This document shows, piece by piece, positions 14,101 through 26,220 of a DNA stretch of 64,000 bases (its first letter is position 1; the number at the start of each line of letters is the position of its first letter). Below the pieces are notes generated by a model that searched no databases, had not been told where the DNA came from, and saw only the letters and a list, made by a program, of their open reading frames with translations. Made by a program: the position numbers and the translations under genes. This DNA is from Zonotrichia leucophrys gambelii (lineage: Eukaryota > Chordata > Aves > Passeriformes > Passerellidae). The stretch is from NCBI RefSeq assembly GCF_028769735.1, contig NC_088173.1, forward strand, positions 14,572,038 through 14,636,037, written 5' to 3'.

Positions 14101-16243
14101 TACATGGAACTTCAACGAAGTCAAATATTTCTTTTCAGAATTATTTACTGAGAAATATCCTAAAACAACCTTTGATGTGAGGCCACATCTATTAATCCTA
14201 TGTTTGATACGTGTTCTGTTTTGGTTTTTTTTTAAGGTCTGCTGGCAGTCACAATATGTTCTTAGTATATTTAAAACTTTCCAACTTGATAATGTGCAAT
14301 GTTATTTGTTTAAAGAAATCTCTAAACCTCCCAAGATTATTTAAAACTTTAAGTCACTTTTGTAGGATTTCAGAAACATACTATTAAGTCTTTGACAAAT
14401 AAAAGGTTAGTATTTTCAACAAACTATTTCTTCTTGCTTATTGTAATTATGCAGCAGAATTACAAGTTTTGCCTTCCTGAGGGATATGCAATCAACAACT
14501 ATTTCAGAAGAGCAAGTACATTACAGTTGCAAGGAAGGAAAGGAAATGCTATTTTGATGCTGAGCTTCTCTTCCTGCCTAATTGGCAAGAAAGAAAACGA
14601 CAAGTATGTTCAGCAAATTGCTAATCCTGAGATCATAAACCCGTATGATGAGTCAAAGTTCTCATCATTTTGACAAGTCCCATTAACTCCAATAAGGCCT
14701 GATGATTGCAATGGACTATTTAAACAGTGAGTAGTTTCAATGGGTGAACAGTGGGATTGCTGAAACACTGAGGTCTTTAGGTGAGGGAAGTACAATCTGA
14801 TGGTGTTGTGCTTTGCTTATCATCACCAGTTGCTCCTTTTTTACCTCAGAGGCAAATATGCTGCATAGAAATGCATTTACCTGTAAACTAAACTAAACAA
14901 AATGCAGTCAAGAATCTTTCCCACACAGCAGAGGGGGATGCAGTACAGAGGACTTGTAACTCTCACTTTGGTTTCAATGCCTTATCAAATTTGTCAGATT
15001 TCAACAGGATACTGGCACAGCTGTTAACTTCAGGCCATAAATTAACAAAACTTGCACCTGCAGTTCAGCCCTTTGATAAGAGCACCTGTGCCTGCCAGGG
15101 CACTACCGTTTCCCTGGCTTTAAATTGTATTTTCTATTCTATTGTGAACATTAAATGTACTGAGTTCCAATGGCGTGTATAAAGCAATTTCTCAGCCAAG
15201 TCTTCCATGATCAGTGGAAACAAAAATTCAGAGAAAAAATACCAAAGAAGATTAAGCTTTTCACCCTTTTAACATCTCCACTGAAACGGCGACCCATGAC
15301 ATGGTCCAAGCTATAGATGTTTCATAACCCTAGGGAACTCTCAAGCCATCAAAATTTCATTAGCTTCACAGCAGTCCCAGTACATTCTTAAATTGGACTG
15401 CTGGCCTCCCTATTAATAAATAAATCAACTGTAATCCTTTTTAGTGGCTAAACTTTTCGCTGAAGTTGTATCAAACACCAGACATTCCTTCCGCAATTTT
15501 AATCACTGCAGAAAAATGCATTTTTTAACACATTCACAGTCTTCTCACACATGTGAAAACAAAACACTCTTAACTTTCAGCTGATGGAGGATGTTTTGGC
15601 ACATTGTAATCAGATAATTTCCTTTTCAAAAAACTGTAAGTATAAAATATATTAAAAAGTATACCAAACCTATGGTAGCTCTGAAGCAGTCACCTCTTTT
15701 GTAATGCAAAGATATGACTTCCTATGGAAATAGCGTGTGCATGCATGTGCACATAAAAATATATTTTCAAGATCAATCAGCAAGAATTTTACAAGAGGGT
15801 CAAGAGAATTTGTTTCACCACAGACCTTTCAAAATCACAGAACTGCTCAACAACTTATTCTAGATTGCTCTGCAGCTGAAATACCAAGCTTTATCACACA
15901 GAAATTCCACTGCCAAAAAGTGGTAGGCAAGTACTTCTGTCTTCCTCTTTCAGAACCTGCCTCGGACTCAAAACAAATTCTCCAAGCATGACACAAGACA
16001 CCTGTGAACACTGAGAGCATGTAGCATTATATCCAACACAAAAGGAGGGTCCCATTTGAGACAGTGGTTTTGCACAGGTATCTTCATGTAGAAACAGCCA
16101 CCAGCAGAAAAATAAGTATGAAAAACAGCAAATTATAGCTTTGGTTTTGCTTTCTCAAGCTGAAGTTAAAATAAAAAACAAGAAGGACTAAACTTCACTG
16201 CTTGTAGTTTAAAATAAAAGTGCATTAAGTTTTTAAGCATTTC

Positions 16244-16264
16244 CATACATACATACATACATAC
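16244..16264. repeat. (CATA)n tetranucleotide microsatellite
   Basis: About five copies of CATA lie in tandem, followed by an imperfect cctacat. Confidence 0.9.
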
Positions 16265-17293
16265 CTACATAGCTGTTTCCCACTATGTGTTACAGTCATT
16301 GCTGGAGGATAGCAATAAAATTGCTCTAATTTTTGTACAGCCGAGCAGACAGGTTTAATAAATTAATAAAAAGACATGAAGACATGCAGGCAATAGCCAT
16401 CACTAATTTTCATTGTTACTCATTTTTCTTTATTTCTCTTTTGGGTTTTTCACATAGAATGTCATGAAATTAATAGAAGAATTAATTGTTTTAATTCTAG
16501 CAAAGCTGAAAATCTTCTGCAAATAAAAGTTAAGATTGGTACAGTTAGCATTTAACACCACATTAGATTCTGTTCATAACCTCAAGAGAAGGTAAAAAAA
16601 AAAACACTTTGAAAAGCTTTAAAAATGAATCAGTCAATTGCATTAACCTATTTTCATTTAAACTCTAAGACTTAACATACAATGGTCATACCCCACATCC
16701 TACAAAGCTAAGATTTTTGTTGCAGATTTTAATTGCACAGTAATCCAGTCCCCCAGGCACATCAAAGGCCACATGTCCCTCTTCACCACAATTCCAATTG
16801 CTCTCATCAGCTAAGAAGTTTAAAGCACAATCAAATTTCTTTTTCAATCACATAAGCCCTGTTAATAAGCTATTCTTTGAGTTCACTCATCCATTCCAAG
16901 ATTCTGCAACTTCTCCAAGATGTCTTGAAGAACAGTTCACAATGAAACTTTTGAATGCAAGCTAGCCTGGGGAAAAACTTTGTCACCACTTAGCTGTACC
17001 CCAGAGGGTAACAGGTGACATGGCCTGAGATAATACAGAACTAATCTTTTTTTGTGATTAAACGCTTTCAAAATTACAGCTAAAGCATCATACCCAAAGG
17101 TTGTGTTAGTTAGGACTGATACTGAATATTGACTTTTACAGGAAGAGGAGAGAAAAAAAAAACAGAGAAGGTAAAAAAAAAAGAGAAGGCAAATAACTCA
17201 AGGCCATTCCTTTAATGATTTAAAATTACTGAGTGTCAGCCAAAACAGCAAATAAACATTCATTTATACATGGGCATATGCACAAGAACTTAC

Positions 17294-17572
17294 CATTTTC
17301 ACTGTCGGACTTGTTCTCGTGTTCGGTATCAGTCAGAGTGAGGGCTGAGTTGGAACGGCTCGACAGACAGGAACTGCGCCCTGATTTGACCCCCCTGCCC
17401 CAAAGTCTCATGGCATGCTCTGGAGACATCACTCCTTCATTTTCAGTATCAGCATCTGACCCTGCACTGATAGAGTAACCTCTGTGGGGGAGCCCCATTT
17501 CCGCACAAAATGCCAGTCCTCGACGAGCTGCTGGTTCACAAACTCCTAACTGCCTTAGGGTAAAATTCTGTC
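17294..17572 (-). CDS. TENM3: Teneurin-3, second coding exon (codons 78-170)
   Basis: This exon continues the cytoplasmic N-terminal domain of teneurin-3. It opens after the acceptor ctaatcag with GA, completing glycine 78, and reads [18 protein letters not shown], then a stretch holding [32 protein letters not shown] and [18 protein letters not shown]. These blocks match my knowledge of vertebrate TENM3. The region is rich in Ser, Thr and acidic residues (about 111-170), as expected of a disordered, phosphorylatable cytoplasmic tail. The acceptor has a strong pyrimidine tract (ctttttttcccc) and the donor is gtaagt. The exon is 279 nt with phase 1 at both ends, so skipping would remove 93 residues without a frameshift. 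The next exon lies beyond base 1. No frameshift or stop is present. Confidence 0.96.
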
Positions 17573-20500
17573 CTGATTAGGGGAAAAAAAGATAACAAAA
17601 GATGAGAAATTTTTAATTATTTTATTTTAAAGAATTTTAAAGTAAAAAAATCTCTTCATGTGTATAATTGTCTTAGATATCACATAAAGTGTTTTGTGAA
17701 AACACCACCTGTATTACAATCAAGTGGATTCTTTTGTCTCCAGCTCTTCCCAGCAGTATTTTGTCAACTGCTTAAATGCATCAAAAGTGATCCTGGCTAG
17801 CAAATAAACAAAACAGAACCTCCTAACTAAGAAAAGCCAATTCAGTACATAAAAAGATTTTTAAAAAATTATAAACTTTTCCTTTTTTCAAAGAAAAATT
17901 ATTTTTCCAAGCTTAAAAGCACTTAACAAGGTATTTGTCAGAATTTTTACTTGGTTAGTTTTGGGGAGAGTGTTCTGTTTGTCCTTGTTAGAGGCCAAAG
18001 CAAGAGGCTATTTTCCCCATAGAAACATCACCTAATGTGGTAATGGGAAAGATACACAGGAACAAAATTCACCTAGTTTTTATTTGATTTCTCTGCCCTA
18101 CTTTAATACACAATTACAAACAGAAATACAACCACCTGTTACCTGCAAGTGTTACAGTAAAATTGTTATTTTTCATGTCACTGTATTTTGAGAAGCATTT
18201 TACACTTTAACTGCTGAAGCAGAGTCTATGCATTTTAACAGAATTTTAGCCTGTTTTGGGGCAGAGCAGGAGACATAAGTGAATCCCAATGATTGTATTA
18301 ATAAATTAGGTGCAATAAACTTGTGACACTTCAATAACTTAGAGTGTCTAAATTATGCGACACTCAAAAATGACTGCCTTTTTAATGGCTGTGTCTTCAT
18401 CCCACTTTTATGTCTGTAGATTTAAGACATTTTATGATATATAGACACTTGGCAAGCTCCTTTGCATACCTATATCTATAATACCTTTCCACCCTAGCCC
18501 ACAATTATTTCGCAGCTCTGAGAATAAATTAGGACACACATTCAATTTTTGAATCTGACAGGCATCCTAATTTCTCTGTAATTAGTCATTTCACATAAAA
18601 ACACACTAGCAAGATAATTAAAGCTTATAATATGTCAAGAACAGAATTCTATACATGAGAAAGAAATAGAATTGCAAAAGTATGAATACAGAAGTGCAAA
18701 TAATTCCTGAAATATTAACAGTTAATGCACTGGTCATTGACCTTTTTAAAGTGATCTGGTTAATTATTTTATTCCTGCAGTTACCTGAAGCTGTCGCAGC
18801 AAGTTTGTTCACAGTCAGAACCATAAATGAATTCTGACAATGACTTTCATAAATTATGAAAATCAATTACTACAATTAGGTACAAATCAAACTACTTATT
18901 ATGCAGCTGTGAATAGACATTTGAATGAAAATAAAGCTAGGGAGGTAAATATAAAGGAGCAAGCATATTTATGACTATGTCTGAACAGTGTCAAGGGTAT
19001 AAGAAAGGGGATTATCACACACACTGATAGTATCTTGTAACTTTTTAAAGCTGTCATGCCATGTGACTTCCTGGCTTTTATTGAGAGCTGAAACTAATCA
19101 GCAAACAAACCGCCCAGTGGTAATAGGGTCAGAGCTGAAAGTAGTAAAGTGTCTAAAATGCTCATTATTTTGCATTTCTGTAGATATATACTAAGGGTGA
19201 CACTTTAGAACACTGGTTTTTGGTACATAAGTATGTGAATCTACATTTTCAAACAACTGTCTAAAATCAGATACAAATACAGAAGAAGTCTCTGTGCACA
19301 TGGGTATGTATACAGGTGTCCCTACACACACATGGGGTAGACAAGGAGTAAACACAGTTGCACATGCAGCACCTTATTTATTGTTAAAAGAGCATTTTGA
19401 GAAGCAAAATGGAAAGGAAAGAGGTATTCTGACCAAAGACAAGATTACTGGAGTCAGTAACAAAACTGCTGCTGACTTCAATGGGACAAGGCGTTCCAGC
19501 TGTGGTCCCCAGAGGCTCACGGTGCTGAGGTGAGGGCCAGGGAGGATGCAGACAGACACAGCCACGGGCAGGGCAGCTGCACAGCAGGAGAGCAGCACAC
19601 CCTGCAGCCCCCCAGCAGCCTGCTGCACACAGCCCCTGCTCTGCACTGCAACAGCCCCCTGCACTCAGGCACAGAAATCTGGAAAGGCTCTCACACACAC
19701 ATTTCTTTCCTTGTCATAAGCACCCAAGTGAAACCACCTGAGGCATTCCAGAACATCATCAGGAGCTTCACAGGAGACTTGGTCTCAAGCATAACATACC
19801 ATCTACCATCTAGTCATGGATTTTTAACTTGAAGTTTACAATGTCCTATCTCTATGTAAAATCCTTTCCCCTCTCTTGTGAATGGTAAAAAAACCTCACA
19901 AAATGACATTGCACAACCAAAATAGAAAAAGGGGAAGGTTTGAATACTGCCCTCTCATCCCATTCAATATATTAGAGCTTTTCACTACACTCAGAAGTTT
20001 TACAACATAGCCCAGAAATGTTGTAACAGCTTCAGAATCATCAGGCTACATAATCTTCTGACCTAAAGCCTTCCTAAGAGCTTCACTAAGAGGATTGTAG
20101 TCCATGTAAGTTGCCTACACAAATGAAAAAACAAAACAAAACAGACCCCAAACAACCCATGAAACCCAAACTGAGTTGTTGACGTGGAGAAATGAAATGT
20201 TTATTTCTGTAGAAATTCAAAAATTCAAATCCCAAAGGAAATCATACACATGTAATAGAAAAATTTTATATCGCCTTAAGGTTTCTGAACAATGAAAACA
20301 GGAAATCTTCCAGGATCCAGGGGAAGCTGAATACAGCTGGGATACAGACCTAGAGGGTAGCAGACTAGCTGGGAGCTTTCACCTTATAATGGACAACACT
20401 ATGAAATCAAATTAAAAGCTGAAAAAGAGGTTGTATGAGCTCAGTGAGAAAAAAGAGCATGAAGTGAGGATGTTCTTCTTGTGTTCAGAGTTTCTAATTC

Positions 20501-20955
20501 ATCTTTCCAGAATGATTTCCATGTGAGGGATTTACTCAATGGTTTTAACATTTGCAATTTCTCCCACTGACAGTAAGTGCCTCAAGAGTTCATAATGACT
20601 TAAAAACAGCTTGGCCATTGTAATGAACCAATTCCTGAGAAAAAAATGGAGGTACAGCATGAACAGGTACCATAATACTTTATGGGTTTTTTTTTTCCTT
20701 TGCTTCAAAAAATGTATGAAGAGAAAATTAGAAACAAAATTAGACACAACATTTCAAGGATACTTGTTCTGGAGACACTTTGAGCGTTTTAGACTATTTG
20801 GGATGATATGTCACGAAGTTAAGTTTTAAAAACTGACAATAATGCTGTTTTACTACCACTCAACTATTAGATGCTGCATTTCTCCTAGCTAGGAATATCA
20901 ATTTATGGGTATTGTAAGGATTGCTGACATCCTCTGTTTGTGATGACAAGAGCAA

Positions 20956-20996
20956 AACTAATTAATAACTAATTAATAACTAATTAATTAATAACT
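20956..20996. repeat. 11-bp tandem array with TAATTA cores
   Basis: Three perfect copies of AACTAATTAAT lie end to end (20956-20966, 20967-20977, 20978-20988), followed by a partial, slightly altered fourth copy to 20996. Four TAATTA motifs occur in the array, mostly one helical turn (11 bp) apart. TAATTA is a palindromic core bound by many homeodomain factors. The array may simply be an A/T-rich minisatellite. Confidence 0.85.
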
Positions 20997-22959
20997 CTAA
21001 AATAACTTCCTAAAGCTTGTGCAGCAACATGCCAACCTGGTATGTTGCAACTTTCTGTGTAAGCAATGATCCATGTAGGACTGGTGCAGCTCCTTAACTC
21101 CATCACCTACACAAAAAAGGATTCCAACATACTTTCAATACATGTAAGTCTATATATAGAATTATTATTCTTAAAAGATAATGTGCTTATATATATTTCT
21201 CTGCCAGAATCATGTTACATAATCTAGAAATGTGCTTTTTTTTTTAGTTTAATCAAATACTGCTATAAGAATTTTTAACATATGCAGAAATGGTGTAGTT
21301 CTTTATAAAGCTGTAAGTTAAAAGCTGGAATTAAATGGAAACTTGCTGCACTTGTGCTACATTTGTTTCCCCATCCTATTTTGGGGAAGTCCTTCAAAGA
21401 CCTCCATAATAACTTAAGTGTCAATTTGGAAATGTTATCTGTGGAAATGGGTTTTTGAAGAGGACTACTAAACAAAAGAAAAGGTCCCATGGTTCTTCAG
21501 TTGTCAGTGTCTGCTTTAAGTTGGATCTATACTAAATATAAACACAGAGATATTATCTTAAAAACCATGAAAAGGAGAAAGAATCAAACAGAAGGAATGA
21601 ATAAAAGTTGCCAAAATAAAATTCGTCAGCATCTCCAGCCATCAGCACTGTCCTTACTAATTCATTAACCACTGATAAATTGACAAGTCAGGTTTTAGCA
21701 ACAATAGACCATAGAAAAAAATACTGAAAAGCCTCCAAAGCACCTGCCTAGTTAGCATAAAAATACACCAAACTCCCCTAGCTTTTAAGACAGGAACTAT
21801 AATGTGTCTTTGCTGACTTTGGTTTTGTCCCATCAGTTTGGACACAGTACCAAAAAGGCAGAGGTCCCAAACATCAAAGTTCACACTTTAAATTCTGTTC
21901 AGTTTGGCTCTTGATAATGTTTCACACCACATCTGCCTCTCTGCATCATTCATTACTCGTCAGTCCCCTTTCTAATCTATACTTCATTTTTATTTTACCT
22001 TTTTCTACCTGCTTAGAACACCTTTGAGGCATTCAAAAATCAAGCACATTTTCCCTATAATCACTATGTGAAAATGCATGTCAAAAACACTAATACCAAA
22101 CTTGGTAGAACTGTGAAACATCTAAAGCTGTACAGATGCAAAACAATGATCATGGTCCTTAGGAGAACCAAACTTCTCCCTTACATTTCCTTGACTTGCT
22201 ACTCTAATCCTAATTTTTCTTTTAAATTAAAAGTAGTTTCATTTCTTTAGAAAGCAAATGAGGAAAAAGATCTTTCTCTAGTTTTTATGTCTGTAGATTA
22301 CTGCATAGAAATACATCCTCAATAATAGAACATTTATTATATAAGTTTATTGTATAAATAGCACTGGTATCAAAATGTTCCTGCAAGGACCATACTGTTT
22401 AGTGTTACTCTGATATGGGAAAAGTACTTACTTCCTTTTTATTTCATATTTAGACACAATGCAGGGGATATATTTCTCCTGTGAAGCTCTTTATGCAGAG
22501 CTCACACTTAGAATAAGGTCACTTGTAAGGAAATTACTTGAGAGAAAGAATGTGGAAATAAATGTACAGTAGGATAACAAATTTGCTGAAAATAAAAAAG
22601 ATAAAGATTTTTTTAAAAATAGCAAACCAGATACCTTAGATGCTCTAGAAAATCTGACAAGGGGTGTGCAAACACTGTCTCCAGAAGTCAGAATGTTAGG
22701 TGGGTAGAATACAATTGCACAAAAGAGAGAATGGCTACCAGATGAGATCCATCCATTCTGTCACACAAACTGCACAATATATTTCCTAAAAGGGAGCTTT
22801 CAAAGCTGTACGTGCAGAATTCTGTCCACCAGGATGCAAAAAACTGCAGTGAACACTGACAAGTACTGAGCTTTCCCTGTGCTAACATTTTCTTTCTGAT
22901 TTGCTATAGTATTTTGTTGTTATTACTTTAGCCTGATTTTTGCTTTTGTGCAAATTATC

Positions 22960-23125
22960 TGTGAAATTTAAACCATCCTAATCCACTGTATCACATTTTC
23001 CTCCTGTTCTTAATTCCTGTGTTTTTCTTTTCACTCATCTCAACCATCTTCCTTGTCACCTTTTAATCTCTTTTTCTTGACCTTTCTGCTCTATTCACTT
23101 TGCCATCTTAACCACTTTTTCTTGT
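22960..23125. repeat. Pyrimidine-rich tract on the plus strand
   Basis: About 165 bp dominated by C and T, with ctttttcttg occurring twice (near 23069 and 23115) and related ttcct blocks. On the TENM3 sense strand it is purine-rich and so would not act as a splice acceptor tract there. Confidence 0.6.
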
Positions 23126-24632
23126 CATTATCTGATTTAGAGTGGAGCTGTAAGATTCATATGAAAGACAGTTGCTTCTCTAATATATCCAGTAAACTAT
23201 ATAATAACAAAGAGAATTGAAATATATTAAATCTCATCAAATGTGCATATAATTTTCAAATGCTCATTATTCTCAACAAATATTAATCACAGTTCTTGCA
23301 TTCTTTATGGACTTTTAAAAGCATTTGGGGACACAAGGCATGGTCTTGGTGACTTCTGCAAAGGTTAGTGCCAGATACTGTGAATTCCCTGAGCTCTACT
23401 TGTTGTGTTACTCTTGATCGAAGAGCTTTATGCAAGACTCAAACCCCAAGTCAATTATTGAGAAAAAAAGTAAAAATTCACACACATACATTTGGATATT
23501 TGCAGGAAATATAGTATTTCAAACTTGATACGTGTTTTTGTTACCACAGAATCACAAGAAAGAATTAATTGAAAAGATAGCCTAGGAAAGTTTTTATTTT
23601 CAGAAGTAGGGAAGAATTAATGTGTATGAAACACAGTCATCCTCTTGTCACTGGTCTACCAAATGAAGGGTCAAACACAAAGACTCTCCTGTGCAATATG
23701 GGAAACTCATAATTTTATTCCTTGTTAGCTCGAAGTGCTGGGGGATCTACAGTCCTAATCCTCAGACTGGAATATAAGAAGCCTCTCTTAAAGCAGTATA
23801 AGGATAAAGGGCTGTTCATCAAGCCCATCTGAAGTTACCACAGAGTAAGATTAGAGCCAGCTGAAGATAATTTCACAACTGCACAATTCAAAGCTGTGAA
23901 GCAAACATGTTCCACTAAATGAACTAATAATTTAAACATTATGGTTCCAAATTTGGGGATTTTTTATTAAAATCTGATTTTATGACTATGATTATACAAT
24001 ATACAAACTAAATTAAGAGAATCCAACACAGCTGTTCCAATCATGGGCTGCAAGAGGTGGAAAAATAGGATTCGTGGATTTAGAAAAGAAATACAACTCC
24101 ATGAGTAGCAAAGAACACAACATCTTGATCAGAAGCAGAATGACAGTATAGACAGTTCAGGCATCTCTCTTAATCTTTGGATCCTGGGACCAAAACATCA
24201 ACATTCAAGCAGCCATTTATTACAAAATAAGAATTACAAAAAGCCTAAATTTGATAGATGTGAAGAAAATATGACCCAAGGGTAAGCAATGTAGAGATGA
24301 TGGATATCCAGTCTGCAAGGAGCCTACAAAGACAGATCTGACAGGTATGAACTGCCACATTAGGGCCAGTACACTGCTAATGACACGACATACAGCCTGA
24401 AATGGGAAAGGAAGGTGAGGGAGAGGGAGGCAGCATGAAGCATGCGTGCAAACTGGAGCTCAGGTTTACTGTTATTCCTGCATACAGGGGGGTGAGAAAC
24501 TCTGCTGTTATTTATGCCTTTCCATGAGGGAAAAGCATATTTGCCACCACAAGTGACCAAAAGGACAGAACCCAGAGGGATATGTCTCTCAGCATGGTTG
24601 AAAACTCAATTAGTTCTACAGGCTAGGAACTG

Positions 24633-24652
24633 GTAAAAAGTAAAAAGTAAAA
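24633..24652. repeat. Short (GTAAAAA)n repeat
   Basis: Three consecutive copies of a GTAAAAA-type unit, the last incomplete. Confidence 0.8.
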
Positions 24653-26039
24653 CCCCAATGTGCCTATTTGAAGCCACCCATACATTTCAGTTTGTGGAAC
24701 TTCATACAGAAGTATTCCACACGTATGGGAATTGACTCTTTGATGCATGGACAGAAAGAAGTGCTCAGGCCACTGCTGTAGCTAAATGGAAGCAATAACC
24801 CAGAATACTGACCCAAAAGTTCCTGCAGAAATGAAAACCTCTCATTCCCTCTATCTCTCACGCTTCCTGTCACAATCCTCCAAAAGGTTTTCCACTCTGT
24901 GAACCCCCATAATAAAAGTAGTGTAGCAATGTTTTAATTTAGATGTTCTAGCAAAATGTCCATTATGCTGAAGACATGAAAAGATTTACCACTCAGCAAT
25001 ATTTATGGCACTAAAAAAAAAAAGGCAGAAAAACAAAGCTTGGAGCAAATGTGCTCCCTTGGCTCTGCCATTTCCTCTTTTGGCTTTAATAAGCTCAGTA
25101 ACACCGAATACTGGCTCTCAAGCCTGTAAGTTGACACTTTACAAACTAATTTCAAAAAGCATCAAGGAACTTTCTGAGAAATTACCCCCATTTTACATCT
25201 CTGCTTCACTTTATGCATTTATTTGCCATCTGATGGAATAAGCAATCACTCACAGCTTGGCCTCCAGCCCTGACTCTCAGCTCTAAGCACTAAATCAACA
25301 GACAGGAGAGACAGGACTCTTCAGCTTCTTTCATTCCTCTCCTCATCCCATCTCTAACTGCACACTGCTCTAGCTTTATCCTCTCTGTAGATGTTAACAT
25401 ACTGAAGTCATCTTTTATAGCCATGCATGGGATCCATTCATCTCCCCAGTCCACCGTTTAGTTTTTATTATGAACAGCAGCAGCAAACACATCTCCGTAT
25501 ATGAGCTATGGAAAGATATAAAAGCACTTACAGACCTTCTACATTATCTTCCTTTCCATGAGGCTGAAAATCCTTGTGAAGGCCTCTTGGTCACCTTACA
25601 AATCCTTAATCATTATGATCAAGAACTTAATTCTCCTCTTTTGCAACTGGACTAGTTGAAGACAAGGTTTCTGCTCTATGGACTTGCAGTGTCTGTGTAT
25701 AACTACCTGAACAAGCAGTGTGCTGCCAGTAAACAAGGCTGATTCCTCCCAGGAGAATCACAATTACCCTTTGTCTCTAGATCTGTAGCTCATCTACAGG
25801 CCATGATCCACAAGGGGCCAATTTCACCTCGATGAATACCTTAGAGCATGTGTGCATATCACTGAGCGTGAACTAAATATACTCCTAATCAAATAAAAGT
25901 GAAATGTTTTCCTTCATACCACTTTGCAGCTAATAGAATAACTTGAAAAGTCAACATATCCTTATCACCTGGAACCTGAAAACCAATTAACTTCTTATTG
26001 TTGCTTGAAGAAGTTACTAGTATAACAATGAGAGATTAT

Positions 26040-26220
26040 AACACTACTTAGCACTTACGGTGCTTTTCATCTTCAAAGCATTTTGCAAACATAGATTAAT
26101 TAATCTTCCCCAAATGCCTGTGAGGTAGGTAGGTATTATTATTCCTGTATGACACAAGGTAAAAAAGAAAAAAACCACCTCTGGCAGAAGGTTCTGTGCT
26201 TAGCTCAAGGCCACAAATTT
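26040..26220 (+). mobile_element. Ancient MIR/L3-type repeat
   Basis: The plus strand contains agcacttacggtgcttttca, tcttcaaagcattttgcaaa, catagattaattaatcttcc and ctgtgaggtaggtaggtatt followed by attattcctgta. About 60 bp later comes agctcaaggccacaaattta. The order (cttcaaagcgctttacaaa, attaatcctc, gtgaggtaggtattattat, ctcaaggtcac) is that of the conserved 3' part of MIR/MIR3 and related L3/CR1-L3 elements of amniotes. The subfamily cannot be named by eye. The element must be very old; an A-rich piece (26160-26178) interrupts it. Confidence 0.6.

Larger units (their letters stand above)
1..17293 (-). other. TENM3: Start of the TENM3 intron after coding exon 2 (partial)
   Basis: The intron begins with gtaagttc at 17293 and runs past base 1; its acceptor is not in the window. 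It is A/T-rich. It holds a (CA)n(TA)n microsatellite (3468-3500), a (CATA)n run (16244-16264), a short TTCC run near 11759-11774, a degraded CR1 copy (about 10030-11150) and a possible MIR-like stub near 6085-6200. The remainder, including 1-3467, 3501-6084, 6201-10029 and 11151-16243, shows only short chance frames with no protein I recognise. Confidence 0.85.

Noticed and set aside
17233..17478. 81-codon plus-strand frame over TENM3 coding exon 2
   Set aside because: It is the antisense shadow of the exon, which reads clearly as teneurin on the minus strand.
23548..23590. cacagaatcacaagaaagaa resembling a reversed CR1 tail
   Set aside because: Only the first 12 bases fit; the following ggttggaa...gacc block is absent.
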